37,168 nt of DNA from Brunnivagina elsteri CCALA 953 (lineage in GTDB: Bacteria > Cyanobacteriota > Cyanobacteriia > Cyanobacteriales > Nostocaceae). The notes beneath the pieces are model-generated. The model saw nothing but the letters and a program-made list of their open reading frames with translations. It did no database searches and was not told the DNA's origin. This document shows, in pieces, positions 15,975 through 25,748 of the stretch (position 1 is its first letter; each line of letters starts with the position of its first letter). A program made the position numbers and the translations under genes. The stretch lies in assembly GCF_002289455.1 (NCBI RefSeq), contig NZ_NTFS01000011.1:1-37168 (forward strand), written 5' to 3'.

Positions 15975-18605
15975 CTACCTCTGTTCCACACCACCAACCG
16001 ATTGACGAACCTCACTGCGATCGCTAAATGGATCGGTTCCTCCACTCCAATTAAAGTCACTGATACGGAAACTAATACCACCTAATTGCTGCACAGGATT
16101 GTATCGTAACGTTATCCCGTAAGTACGACGACTATATTCTAACGAATACTCAGTACTCAAACTATCACCATTATCCAGGTTTAACGACGTTTGAAATCCC
16201 AATCTAAATGGTCCATAGAGCTGCTGTATCAAGCCCAAATTCAGAATTTTATTGTCAACAGAGCGATCGAATAAAAATGGCGATAAACCGCTATTCAACC
16301 CCTGAGAATAACTAATATTAAAACCCGTATAATCCAAAAAAGGCTTAGAAAAATGACCAATTTGTCCCTGCAAACCAACCGTGGCAAATAAGGTATTCTG
16401 ATTGCCCCCATTTGTATAATAACTTGTCGTCCCGTTTAGTTCTCCGTAAGTACTCAAATAAGGCACAACTGGATTCGGTGTATACCTTAATCCTTCATTT
16501 CGTGTAGCTGGTAGCCCTTTTCCAGTCCACAAAGGAACACCACCAAAGAGTTTCATATTCGCTTGCAAACGACCTAAAGAAATCCGGTCATTATCGCGAC
16601 TCGTATTCAGTAAATCTAAACGGTCAGTATTCGCATTGATATATTGGGCACCAACTTGATAAGAAAGATTCAAACCGCTCTTACCCAAAGGTATAACCGG
16701 AGACAGCAAAACCCCACCCAAACTACTTTGAACTCGCTGGAATCCTAACGTTCCATTGTAAAGGCGATCGCGATAGCTATATTCTAAATTCAACAAATGG
16801 GGATTCTTATCTCCTAATGTCTGTTGATACCGCAAACTTGCCCGCAAGGAATCTTCAATTTGACTCAAATCTAGGCTATCAAAAATTGCATTCCCTTCCA
16901 CACGACTTTTTGGACTGAGAACAGCATTAACCCGTGACTTCAAACCGAACCAAGACGCAAAATTACCGCTTCCAGTTACGGCTTTTTGAGCAAAAAGCTG
17001 AGGTGTAATACTTAACCTTGCATTCTCAGTACTGATTGGCTCAAACCCACGCTCAATGAATATACCACCGCGTTTGTCACCATCAAAACCAATCGTCGGA
17101 AATGGATTTGGGTCTCGTTCTCTACGGTCGATAATTTGTTGGTTTTTAGGAATGGGTATTGTTGTCCTTTGGTCAAATACTAAACGCTGTCCTTGGGTTC
17201 TGAGTCTATCTTCCAAAGGAGAAACTCGCGTTAGCGTCACTTTATCAGCGCGGATTTGTAATTCTGGAGGGGAAAATGGGTCATTTGTCAAACGAACATC
17301 CCGTGCTTGCCATCCACGGGGGAAAAAATCAATATGTGCGGCTTCAAATCTAACTCGTCGTACCTGTCCACCTTCTTTGGGAGTGGCAATGTTGCGTGCG
17401 TCTGCCCTACCACCAACATTGATATCCACACCCCCCGAACTGCTAACACCAGTTAAAGGTTGGTTTTGGCGAATGCGATCGCTCAATGGTTGACTTTGGA
17501 CTCCAACTGTTGCACTTGGTGTTCCTGGTTGGGCAAATCCTAAATCAGTACCAGCCGAGGGAATAAATATTTCCCCACTACCAGCTTCGAGTTCACCGTT
17601 ATCTTGAATAAAATTATATGTAAATTTTTGTCCCCGTAATACCTGATCGCCTCTTGTTAAAGCGACATTACCATCACCCACAGCAATCAAGTTATCCAAA
17701 TTGACCTGCAAGCGATCGGCATCAACAACCGCACCATCAAACCTGACAACAACATTACCCTCTGCTGTGACTACCCGTCGTTTTTCGTCATATTCCTGGC
17801 GATCGGAAATTACTTCTACAACCCTTCTTGTTTGTTGTGGTGACTTAGTTTGTCCTGGTTGTGTAGTGGGATTTGATGGATTTGCTGGTGGATTGGATGG
17901 TGTGCTTTGCTCAAGTTCTCGTGATTTAAATTCAATCGTTGAAGGGAAATTTTGCTGTTCTTGGCTGTAAAAATCAACTTTTAAAGGTTGCTGGGTTGAT
18001 GGGAAAGTACCAGAATTAAGTTGATTAGAATTACCACCAACAGAATTACCAGAATTACTCTTGACATTGGTTCGCTTCTGTGATTGAGCCAACTTTTGCA
18101 CCAATACCTCTGCTTTTGGCTGGGATAAACTCCGGCTTTTTGTCAGGGTTTGAGTAATAATTTCCGGTGGTACTGTTGCAAAAGTAACATTTGTTTTACT
18201 AATATTAGTATCATTATTATTTTGCTCTACCGAATAACCAATCGATAGCGCTTCCCCTAGCGCTGCTGCATTTTGATTAACAATCTCAGGTGTAAACTCA
18301 GGTGGAAACTTTTCCGGTTGAGTTGGTTTAGCTAAGACTTCAGTAGATTGCTTGACCCTCGAAGGTATTTTTTTTGTGCTGACTTCGGCGTTTACTACTG
18401 AGGATTTTGTTTGATTTCGGCTAGGATTTGCCACACTCCCTTTGAGGGGAGCGGCAAGTTGAGATTGGTCTGGCGATTGAGTCGGCAAGCTAGAGAGATG
18501 ACTTTCAGAAGAATTTCCAGATTCGGGTTTTTCAGATACTGATTTTTCAGCTTGTGAAACTTCACTAACAGTAGGGTTCGAGGGTGGGGGAATTTGATGG
18601 AGCAT
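15975..18605 (-). CDS. DUF3769 LptD-like outer-membrane protein
   Basis: An 876-aa protein of the cyanobacterial DUF3769 family, thought to be the counterpart of LptD in placing lipopolysaccharide in the outer membrane. Residues 1-260 are Pro/Ser/Gln-rich and disordered. An LptA/OstA-like domain follows (about 262-350, starting RRVVEVISDRQEYDEKRRVV and including AEGNVVVRFDGAVVDADRLQ). From about 500 on, alternating beta strands with Tyr/Leu/Gly suggest a barrel. No ordinary signal peptide appears after the ATG at 18605, and a stop codon lies in frame five codons upstream. This is either a family trait or a sign of an upstream frameshift. Envelope role inferred from the family. Confidence 0.87.
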   Translation of the reverse strand: MLHQIPPPSNPTVSEVSQAEKSVSEKPESGNSSESHLSSLPTQSPDQSQLAAPLKGSVANPSRNQTKSSVVNAEVSTKKIPSRVKQSTEVLAKPTQPEKFPPEFTPEIVNQNAAALGEALSIGYSVEQNNNDTNISKTNVTFATVPPEIITQTLTKSRSLSQPKAEVLVQKLAQSQKRTNVKSNSGNSVGGNSNQLNSGTFPSTQQPLKVDFYSQEQQNFPSTIEFKSRELEQSTPSNPPANPSNPTTQPGQTKSPQQTRRVVEVISDRQEYDEKRRVVTAEGNVVVRFDGAVVDADRLQVNLDNLIAVGDGNVALTRGDQVLRGQKFTYNFIQDNGELEAGSGEIFIPSAGTDLGFAQPGTPSATVGVQSQPLSDRIRQNQPLTGVSSSGGVDINVGGRADARNIATPKEGGQVRRVRFEAAHIDFFPRGWQARDVRLTNDPFSPPELQIRADKVTLTRVSPLEDRLRTQGQRLVFDQRTTIPIPKNQQIIDRRERDPNPFPTIGFDGDKRGGIFIERGFEPISTENARLSITPQLFAQKAVTGSGNFASWFGLKSRVNAVLSPKSRVEGNAIFDSLDLSQIEDSLRASLRYQQTLGDKNPHLLNLEYSYRDRLYNGTLGFQRVQSSLGGVLLSPVIPLGKSGLNLSYQVGAQYINANTDRLDLLNTSRDNDRISLGRLQANMKLFGGVPLWTGKGLPATRNEGLRYTPNPVVPYLSTYGELNGTTSYYTNGGNQNTLFATVGLQGQIGHFSKPFLDYTGFNISYSQGLNSGLSPFLFDRSVDNKILNLGLIQQLYGPFRLGFQTSLNLDNGDSLSTEYSLEYSRRTYGITLRYNPVQQLGGISFRISDFNWSGGTDPFSDRSEVRQSVGGVEQR

Positions 18606-18904
18606 ATTGCAACAGAACTAAGCGTATAGATAGCCGAATCCAAAGTCGGAAGCATAATGACCTGCATTTGAACTTCCGACTTGTAGTTTTGCCTAGCTTG
18701 TGGCAAACCGCCTAATTAGTATGCCTAATTATTAAGGCAGTGCCGTAGGCGAGGACATTGCCTGGAAAAGTTTCCGATTCCGGCAAATGTTGGTAGAGTT
18801 TCCCAGCTTCAACTTCCTGCGGCGCATCTTCGCACTACCATATTTTAAAGTGGGTATCTTATATCTCCCGCCTCCCTTTTCTTAGGGGACAATTGTTCTA
18901 GGAA

Positions 18905-19021
18905 TTACTCGAAATCCCGACGACCAGGGTTACGAGCAGGGTCATTCGACAAGAATCCGAAGACAAACAGCAGGACAAATGAGGCAACAACTACATATAC
19001 AACGATTTTTAAAGCCAACAT
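18905..19021 (-). CDS. psbI: Photosystem II reaction-centre subunit PsbI
   Basis: A 38-aa single-helix subunit next to D1 and CP43 in photosystem II, important for assembly and stability of the reaction centre. The translation begins [21 protein letters not shown] and ends [17 protein letters not shown], matching the almost invariant PsbI pattern (membrane helix, then FGFLSxDPxRNPGRxD). Length equals the normal 38 residues. The ATG is at 19021. It is too short for most automatic gene calls. It stands alone between DUF3769 and a long gene-free upstream region that must hold its promoter. Confidence 0.96.
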   Translation of the reverse strand: MLALKIVVYVVVASFVLLFVFGFLSNDPARNPGRRDFE

Positions 19022-19063
19022 GATTGATTCCTTTGGGTAACGCGCTATCGGTGCTTTATTTAC

Positions 19064-19100
19064 TGCGATAAGCGAAGCTTAATGCCAAGGGCATATCGCA
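19064..19100. repeat. TGCGATA...TATCGCA dispersed hairpin, copy 1
   Basis: Perfect 7-bp ends TGCGATA and TATCGCA enclose AGCGAAGCTTAATGCCAAG-type text. A second copy with an added internal palindrome lies after the tRNA-Arg gene at 27163-27211. This copy sits in the 5' region of psbI. Confidence 0.75.
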
Positions 19101-19555
19101 AAACACAGAAAATATAGCTCCTATATATTACCCAAATCTTGGACTTTTTTGGTGTATTTATTGTGTAATTGGGCATGGGGGAATACCAATTAACCAATAA
19201 TAAATGACAGCGAAGTCAATCCAACATCCTTCTTCTTGTACTGAGCGACAGCGAATGTATCCAAAATCCTGTTAGCGGATGACCCTTGACAAACGACACA
19301 TAATTACCACGACGTTTGTTAAAGACAGAGGTTTCCTAAACCACAAGAAGAAAAGCTCGCAATACAAATAAGAATACCAGTCTAATTGCAACTGCATCTT
19401 TATTTAAATTTCTTCCATTGGGGTGTTTGCTTTTTACTACTACTTGACTATACAGTAATGAAGTTGCGATTCAATGATTTATTTAATGCCATTTAGACAC
19501 ATGAGAATGACCAAAACCCCGGATTTCTGGTAGAAGGGTATCACATCAGGAGAGT

Positions 19556-19759
19556 TTATAAGTATTTATTCTGATTAAAACTCTGAAAAACACGTATATT
19601 CTTACGTACTAATACATTGTCTCTATTTGTTTTAAATGCTACGTTAGTCTCAGGACTTGCAGCTTTACCGCTTGGGTAAATAAAATTAGTTTTTCTACCT
19701 TTACAAATCGCACTGGCATAAGACTTTGCAATCATTGAGAACCCATTTACAGCATACAT
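19556..19759 (-). CDS. Possible small protein, unrecognised
   Basis: An open frame of 67 codons with an ATG at 19759 and a protein-like, basic composition (for example YPSGKAASPETNVAFKTNRD). It has no visible Shine-Dalgarno, no recognised motif, no signal peptide and no membrane segment. It lies alone in a long AT-rich gap between psbI and the glycosyltransferase. It may be real or chance; conservation would decide. Confidence 0.3.
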   Translation of the reverse strand: MYAVNGFSMIAKSYASAICKGRKTNFIYPSGKAASPETNVAFKTNRDNVLVRKNIRVFQSFNQNKYL

Positions 19760-19882
19760 TCATAGCATTTAAAACTTTTAATTTATTCTTATTCTCTTCC
19801 ACGGGGAAAATCTAATGATTGACTAAAGTGCATGAAAGTCAAGGCTTTCTAGCAGACTGAACCAAATTAACAAATCGCGAAA

Positions 19883-21184
19883 ATGCACATTCTCATTTAT
19901 TCCTACAACTACTATCCGGAGCCAATTGGGATTGCTCCCTTGATGACTGAATTGGCAGAAGGGCTAGTTGAGCAAGGTCATCAAGTCAGGGTAATTACGG
20001 GGATGCCAAATTATCCAGAACGGGAAGTTTACGAGGGATATAGGAATAAATGGTATGTTACAGAGCAAAGAAATGGTGTAACGATTCAGCGTTGTTTTTT
20101 GCGGATTAAGTCAAAGCCGAATTTAGTGGATCGGTTGTTGCTGGAATTGAGCTTTGTATTTAGCAGTTTACCGCAAGCTTTGAATGGATGGCGACCTGAT
20201 GTAATTTTTGTCACTATACCCCCATTATTTGTCACCCTGCCTGCATTTTTTCTGGGTCGGTTCTATGGTTGTCCGGTAGTACTGAATGTACAAGATATTT
20301 TGACGGAAGCGGCGGAGAATGTGGGATTAATTCAGAATAAGTTGATGATTCGCGCTTTGTTAGAATTAGAGAAGTTTGCTTATAAAAATGCCCATTCTAT
20401 TAGTGTAATTGCGGATTGTTTCATTGATAAATTAGTTAAAAAAGGTGTCGATGCAAGTAAAATTGCGCTGATATCGAATTGGGTGAATGTTGACTTTATT
20501 CGTCCTTTGCCAAAGTTAAATAACCCCTTTCGGATAGAGTCTAAATTAGAAGATAAATTTGTGGTGCTTTATTCAGGAAATATTGCTCTGACACAGGGTT
20601 TAGAAACTGCGATCGCATCTGCGGCATTATTAAGAGATATTCCCGAAATTGTGTTTGCGATCGTTGGTGAAACTAAGGCATTGGAGGAGTTGAGAAAGTG
20701 CTGTCGTAAATACAATACGAATAATGTGTTGTTGTTACCCTTGCAACCACGGGAAAAATTACCACAAATGTTGGCAGCAGCAGATTTGGGATTGGTTTTG
20801 CAAAAATGCAACGTTGTTTGCTTTAATATGCCTTCCAAAATTCCCTTATTATTAGCCAGTGGTTGTCCGATAATTGCATCAGTACCCAGTACCGGAACAG
20901 CCGCAAAAGCAGTTCGTCACAGTGGTGGTGGGATTGTGGTTGCACCAGAATCACCCAAATTACTGGCAGCAGCAATTTTGGATTTATACAAAAATCCAGC
21001 TAAAGCGGTGGAATTAGGCAAAAAAGGCAGAAAATTTGCTGTAGAGAAATATTCATTCGAGGATGCGATCGCAGAATACGAAGCACTATTTGCAGATGCT
21101 ATAAACCGACCGTTCGCGAACGCAAAGCAAGTAGATGATTTGCAAATTATACCAAAACTAATAAGTGAAGCCAGTAATAAGTAG
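19883..21184 (+). CDS. WcaI-like glycosyltransferase, family 4
   Basis: A 433-aa GT-B glycosyltransferase resembling WcaI/WbuB proteins of exopolysaccharide synthesis. N-terminal domain: MHILIYSYNYYPEPIGIAPL then EGLVEQGHQVRVITGMPNYP, the usual acceptor-binding start. A bridging hydrophobic section (about residues 85-130, containing PDVIFVTIPPLF) suggests membrane association. The C-terminal domain has FVVLYSGNIALTQGLETAI, then MPSKIPLLLASGCPIIASVP (nucleotide-sugar site; the typical Glu position reads differently here), and ends EKYSFEDAIAEYEALF. Likely transfers a sugar to a lipid-linked or capsular glycan. No sugar-export genes adjoin it. A terminator-like hairpin follows at 21213-21234. 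Confidence 0.88.
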   Translation: MHILIYSYNYYPEPIGIAPLMTELAEGLVEQGHQVRVITGMPNYPEREVYEGYRNKWYVTEQRNGVTIQRCFLRIKSKPNLVDRLLLELSFVFSSLPQALNGWRPDVIFVTIPPLFVTLPAFFLGRFYGCPVVLNVQDILTEAAENVGLIQNKLMIRALLELEKFAYKNAHSISVIADCFIDKLVKKGVDASKIALISNWVNVDFIRPLPKLNNPFRIESKLEDKFVVLYSGNIALTQGLETAIASAALLRDIPEIVFAIVGETKALEELRKCCRKYNTNNVLLLPLQPREKLPQMLAAADLGLVLQKCNVVCFNMPSKIPLLLASGCPIIASVPSTGTAAKAVRHSGGGIVVAPESPKLLAAAILDLYKNPAKAVELGKKGRKFAVEKYSFEDAIAEYEALFADAINRPFANAKQVDDLQIIPKLISEASNK

Positions 21185-21212
21185 ACACTAGGAAAAAGCA
21201 AGTAGATGAAAA

Positions 21213-21234
21213 AAAATAGTAAGGGTACTATTTT
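21213..21234. terminator. Bidirectional-type terminator between glycosyltransferase and ilvC
   Basis: Stem AAAATAGTA (21213-21221), loop AGGG, TACTATTTT (21226-21234). The A-rich 5' arm and T-rich 3' arm are typical of an intrinsic terminator, though the stem is AT-rich and so weak. It lies 29 bp after the glycosyltransferase stop and isolates ilvC. Confidence 0.5.
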
Positions 21235-21275
21235 GCGGTAGAATCAAAAGCCTGAGTAAAACAGGTGCTTGCTGA

Positions 21276-22421
<1,146 letters not shown>

Positions 22422-22523
22422 TGTATCGAAAGGTTTGCATTAATTAAGCCGACCTACATAATTTTACTATCCTCTCCTTTTGGCAATATCCTAGAAGGAG
22501 AATTTTTTTATTTATCCATTCCC
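22422..22523. other. Short gene-free gap
   Basis: No feature seen between the nested-hairpin element and the stop codon of the small membrane-protein gene, beyond AT-rich text. Confidence 0.4.
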
Positions 22524-22745
22524 CTATTTTACCCCCTCAACTGCATCATTAGTTCGCTTGTAGGGGTCAGTTTTTGGTTGCCAAGCAGGAAACATCCCAA
22601 TGACAAAACTATTGATAGATGTTCTAGTTTGGAAACTAGCTGTACTCAAGGGTTTTGGCAAAAAACTATCTCCAAAACCGATAAATATTAATCCTACTAT
22701 GAACAACAATGTCATATTGGCTTTATTAAACAATTTATCCAACAT
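22524..22745 (-). CDS. Small conserved membrane protein
   Basis: A 73-aa protein beginning MLDKLFNKANMTLLFIVGLIFIGFGDSFLP, with one membrane segment (about residues 10-24) and a polar C-terminus. The sequence recalls a short conserved cyanobacterial protein of unknown function. I chose the ATG at 22745 over the GTG four codons upstream because the family-like MLDKLFNKAN start follows it. Function unknown. It converges with ilvC and is divergent from the exported pair. Confidence 0.7.
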   Translation of the reverse strand: MLDKLFNKANMTLLFIVGLIFIGFGDSFLPKPLSTASFQTRTSINSFVIGMFPAWQPKTDPYKRTNDAVEGVK

Positions 22746-23388
<643 letters not shown>

Positions 23389-24363
23389 GTGAATAATTTG
23401 CTGCAAATTTACTTTGGCTTGAGAGTAACCATAGCAGCTAGCCTGTTATTTTCCACCGTTATTTTTTTTGGTTCCTCTGCTGCTTATAGCTTAACAGCAG
23501 AAAATTCTGATTTTGCTTCTAAAACTGAAGAATTACTGACCGAGGAAAGTAGCACAATTACTCTGGACAGAGAACCTCAGATAGTATCACAAGTTACTTC
23601 TACTGAAGTTACTGGTGATACTTTTGGTGATATTAACAAATTACGTCAAGACCTTTTAATCGATCCTATTGTTACAGAAGCAGCATCTCGAAAATCTGCT
23701 CCTGGTTCTAGTGCTGGTACTCCTACAGCTTATGGAGCGAGTCAAGGACAAGCTTATGTTGGTGCTGGGTTATATGTACCCCTAGATAAAGGTAGAAGCG
23801 ATGGCTCTTTGTCTATTGGTGTTGGTGCTGGAGACCCAATTAAATCAGTAGGGATAGAAGTCAGCGCAGATATTACCAGTATTGGCACCCAAGACTTTGG
23901 TGATAGCGGACAAATTGGTCTGAAAATTCATAAGTCTTTTGAAGATGGTGCTGCGATCGCACTTGGTTGGTCTAACGCAATTAAATGGGGAGATGCCAAT
24001 ACCAATGCGAAAGACTCTATCTATGGGGTAGTTACTAAAGCTTTTGAACTTCAACCAAATGCCAATAACAAACTACCTTTAACTGTGTCTTTGGGTGTCG
24101 GTAGTGGTAATTTCCGCAGTGAAGGTGATATCAGAACTAATCAGCAAAACGTTGTTAATGTCTTCGGCAGCTTAGGTTTACGAGTTATCCCTGAAGCCTC
24201 TATAGTTACTAGTTGGACTGGAAATACCTTAAATGCGGGTGCTTCTTTGGCTCCTTTCAAAACAATTCCTGTGGTCATCAATGCTGTTTTCACCGATTTA
24301 ACTAATACTTTTGATAATGGGATTGGTTTCTCTTTGAGTAGTGGTTATAGTTTCCAGTTCTAA
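23389..24363 (+). CDS. Exported beta-barrel-like protein, unknown
   Basis: A 324-aa protein starting with GTG (there is an in-frame stop eight codons upstream and no ATG). A signal peptide (about residues 8-34) ends near SSAAYS. A polar linker with repeated Glu/Ser/Thr follows. From about residue 115 there are alternating Gly/Ser-rich amphipathic strands (AYVGAGLYVPL, SLSIGVGAG, GIEVSADITSI, FRSEGDIRT, GIGFSLSSGYSFQF) and a C-terminal Phe, the pattern of an outer-membrane barrel. About 14 strands look possible. It is followed after 46 bp by a second exported gene, probably in one operon. I recognise no named family. Confidence 0.7.
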   Translation: MNNLLQIYFGLRVTIAASLLFSTVIFFGSSAAYSLTAENSDFASKTEELLTEESSTITLDREPQIVSQVTSTEVTGDTFGDINKLRQDLLIDPIVTEAASRKSAPGSSAGTPTAYGASQGQAYVGAGLYVPLDKGRSDGSLSIGVGAGDPIKSVGIEVSADITSIGTQDFGDSGQIGLKIHKSFEDGAAIALGWSNAIKWGDANTNAKDSIYGVVTKAFELQPNANNKLPLTVSLGVGSGNFRSEGDIRTNQQNVVNVFGSLGLRVIPEASIVTSWTGNTLNAGASLAPFKTIPVVINAVFTDLTNTFDNGIGFSLSSGYSFQF

Positions 24364-24409
24364 GTTCTAAGTTGTCAGTTTTCTGAGAATTATATTTGAG
24401 GCATAAGTA

Positions 24410-25087
24410 ATGAACAAACAAAAACTGACCCTAGGTTTTGGTCTGATGACGGTGTTATTATCTGGTTTGGTAGCTACTGCACCAGTATTTGCAGGTTCTG
24501 GAGCAGCCAAAGGAACTGGTACGGGTTCTGGTAGTTTTATCGGAACTCCAATTGTACCAGGTTCTAATCTGTCGGTTGGTAGAAACGGTATAATTATCGC
24601 TCCACCAGGAATTCAGCTTCAGGTAAATAATATTGCCAGAGGGATAATTGCCCGTCAAGCCCCGATTAATTCGCCCCTAAATATCATTATTATTATTCTC
24701 AGGGGTGGTACTAGTGCGAATACACCAGCAACTCAAGTACAGACTGCTCTCGTGAATGTGAGAGTTTCCCCAGCTTTAGCACAGGCTCTAATTAAATCCT
24801 TAACTGCAATGTTCGGTTCCAAAGTAAGTGCTACGTCAGGTGTTGCTGTTGCTCAATTAGAAGTGTCACCACTGGTAGCTAGCAATAAAGGTTTGGCAGT
24901 TTCTAAGATTGCTCAGGGTGGGGAAAAAGCAGATGTTAATATTAGTCAGTTGAATGCTTCTATTAATGCTTACAACCAAATTATTCTCGAAAGTAGCCCG
25001 GAAACTCTCCGAGAACTGGCTAAGAATGAAGAATTTGTCGCAATTGGTAGTGTTCTTAAAGAATTAAGACAAGCTCTGAATAAATAA
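24410..25087 (+). CDS. Small exported protein, unknown
   Basis: A 225-aa protein with a clear signal peptide (MNKQKLTLGFGLMTVLLSGLVATAPVFA, cleavage after residue 28). The mature protein begins with a Gly/Ala/Ser/Thr-rich stretch, then a very hydrophobic segment (about 80-97, LNIIIIILRGG) within beta-like sequence. The C-terminal half is helical and Ala-rich with LAQALIKSL and a final ELRQALNK. A Shine-Dalgarno GAGG lies 8 nt before the ATG. It follows the beta-barrel-like gene by 46 bp and may be its periplasmic or secreted partner. Function unknown. Confidence 0.72.
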   Translation: MNKQKLTLGFGLMTVLLSGLVATAPVFAGSGAAKGTGTGSGSFIGTPIVPGSNLSVGRNGIIIAPPGIQLQVNNIARGIIARQAPINSPLNIIIIILRGGTSANTPATQVQTALVNVRVSPALAQALIKSLTAMFGSKVSATSGVAVAQLEVSPLVASNKGLAVSKIAQGGEKADVNISQLNASINAYNQIILESSPETLRELAKNEEFVAIGSVLKELRQALNK

Positions 25088-25093
25088 GATGTG

Positions 25094-25118
25094 GAGACGC
25101 GCTTGTTTCTCGCGTCTC
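25094..25118 (+). terminator. Terminator-like hairpin after the exported pair
   Basis: Stem GAGACGCG (25094-25101), 9-nt loop, CGCGTCTC (25111-25118), followed 6 nt later by TTTTT. It begins 7 bp after the stop codon of the small exported protein. The arms share the GAGACG motif of dispersed cyanobacterial hairpins elsewhere in the window. Confidence 0.6.
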
Positions 25119-25169
25119 TAGCAACTTTTTCGATAATATCATGCCGCTTATAGAACCTGAATTGAACTC

Positions 25170-25197
25170 GCGCAGAGACGCAGAGACGCAAAGAAGA
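25170..25197. repeat. cgcagagacgcagagacgc repeat
   Basis: A short tandem-like purine-rich run, CGCAGAGACGCAGAGACGC then AAAGAAGAAG, in the convergent gap before the 109-aa protein gene. It resembles stretches at 5836-5880 and 32607-32645. Confidence 0.6.
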
Positions 25198-25248
25198 AGT
25201 AAAAAAAGTGTTGTGCTAATGTACTTGACATAATGCAGTAATTAATAT

Positions 25249-25578
25249 TTAATTGCTGCTTCTTTTTTTATCTTGCTTAAAGCCAAAATCTTCTTCCTTC
25301 ATTGTGGCAACCCCGTGAATTCCAATAGCCGCGATCGCAGCTCCAATAAATCCCCAAGTCCCGTCGGTGAAGGCATTTACCCGATGTGCTAAACTGCGAT
25401 GATAAGCTAAATCTAACTGCCGTGTAGTGCCTTCTCCGTTACGTGCAAGCCGAGCAATGTAGTCTTCGGTTCTTTCTAAAGCGTTATAATCTATGTCGAA
25501 CGAATAAAGTGATGAACCCATGACGATTAAACCGGGTATCACTAATCCAATTAAAAGAATACTTCTGCCGCCACTCAT
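25249..25578 (-). CDS. Small two-TM conserved protein
   Basis: A 109-aa protein with a hydrophobic segment near the start (about residues 5-25, SILLIGLVIPGLIVMGSSLY) and another at about 76-92 (GFIGAAIAAIGIHGVATM), joined by a polar loop (EDYIARLARNGEGTTRQL). The C-terminus is basic. GAGG lies 5 nt before the ATG, a good ribosome-binding site. It is divergent from the M23 peptidase gene, with 170 bp between starts. No named family recognised. Confidence 0.65.
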   Translation of the reverse strand: MSGGRSILLIGLVIPGLIVMGSSLYSFDIDYNALERTEDYIARLARNGEGTTRQLDLAYHRSLAHRVNAFTDGTWGFIGAAIAAIGIHGVATMKEEDFGFKQDKKRSSN

Positions 25579-25748
25579 TACGACCTCACAAGGGTGATGA
25601 TATATGCAATCAATGCTGACATAGGCGAATTTTGGCGTTAGTATCTGACAAACAATTGACTAAATTGCGAACTGATGGTAGCGAACGGTTTTTTTTGGGA
25701 ATAATACTTTTGTCGTTTGCAGTGTCTAGCTGTGGTGAGTCTAACAGC

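Larger units (their letters stand above)
19022..19882. other. Long gene-poor region upstream of psbI
   Basis: 861 bp with no well-supported gene, apart from one weak 67-aa frame listed separately. It holds a TGCGATA/TATCGCA dispersed hairpin (19064-19100) in the psbI leader, and a small ACAAACG/CGTTTGT inverted repeat (19289-19319). The rest is AT-rich. It should contain the promoters of psbI (minus) and of the glycosyltransferase (plus), but I cannot place them with confidence. Confidence 0.5.

Noticed and set aside
17056-17493. A 145-codon plus-strand frame within the DUF3769 gene
   Set aside because: It lies opposite a well-supported gene and its composition is that of a reversed coding strand.
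18395-18706. Open frame across the DUF3769 start, possibly its missing N-terminus
   Set aside because: It is in another frame, its N-terminus lacks a convincing signal peptide, and its C-terminal part is a shadow of the Pro-rich region.
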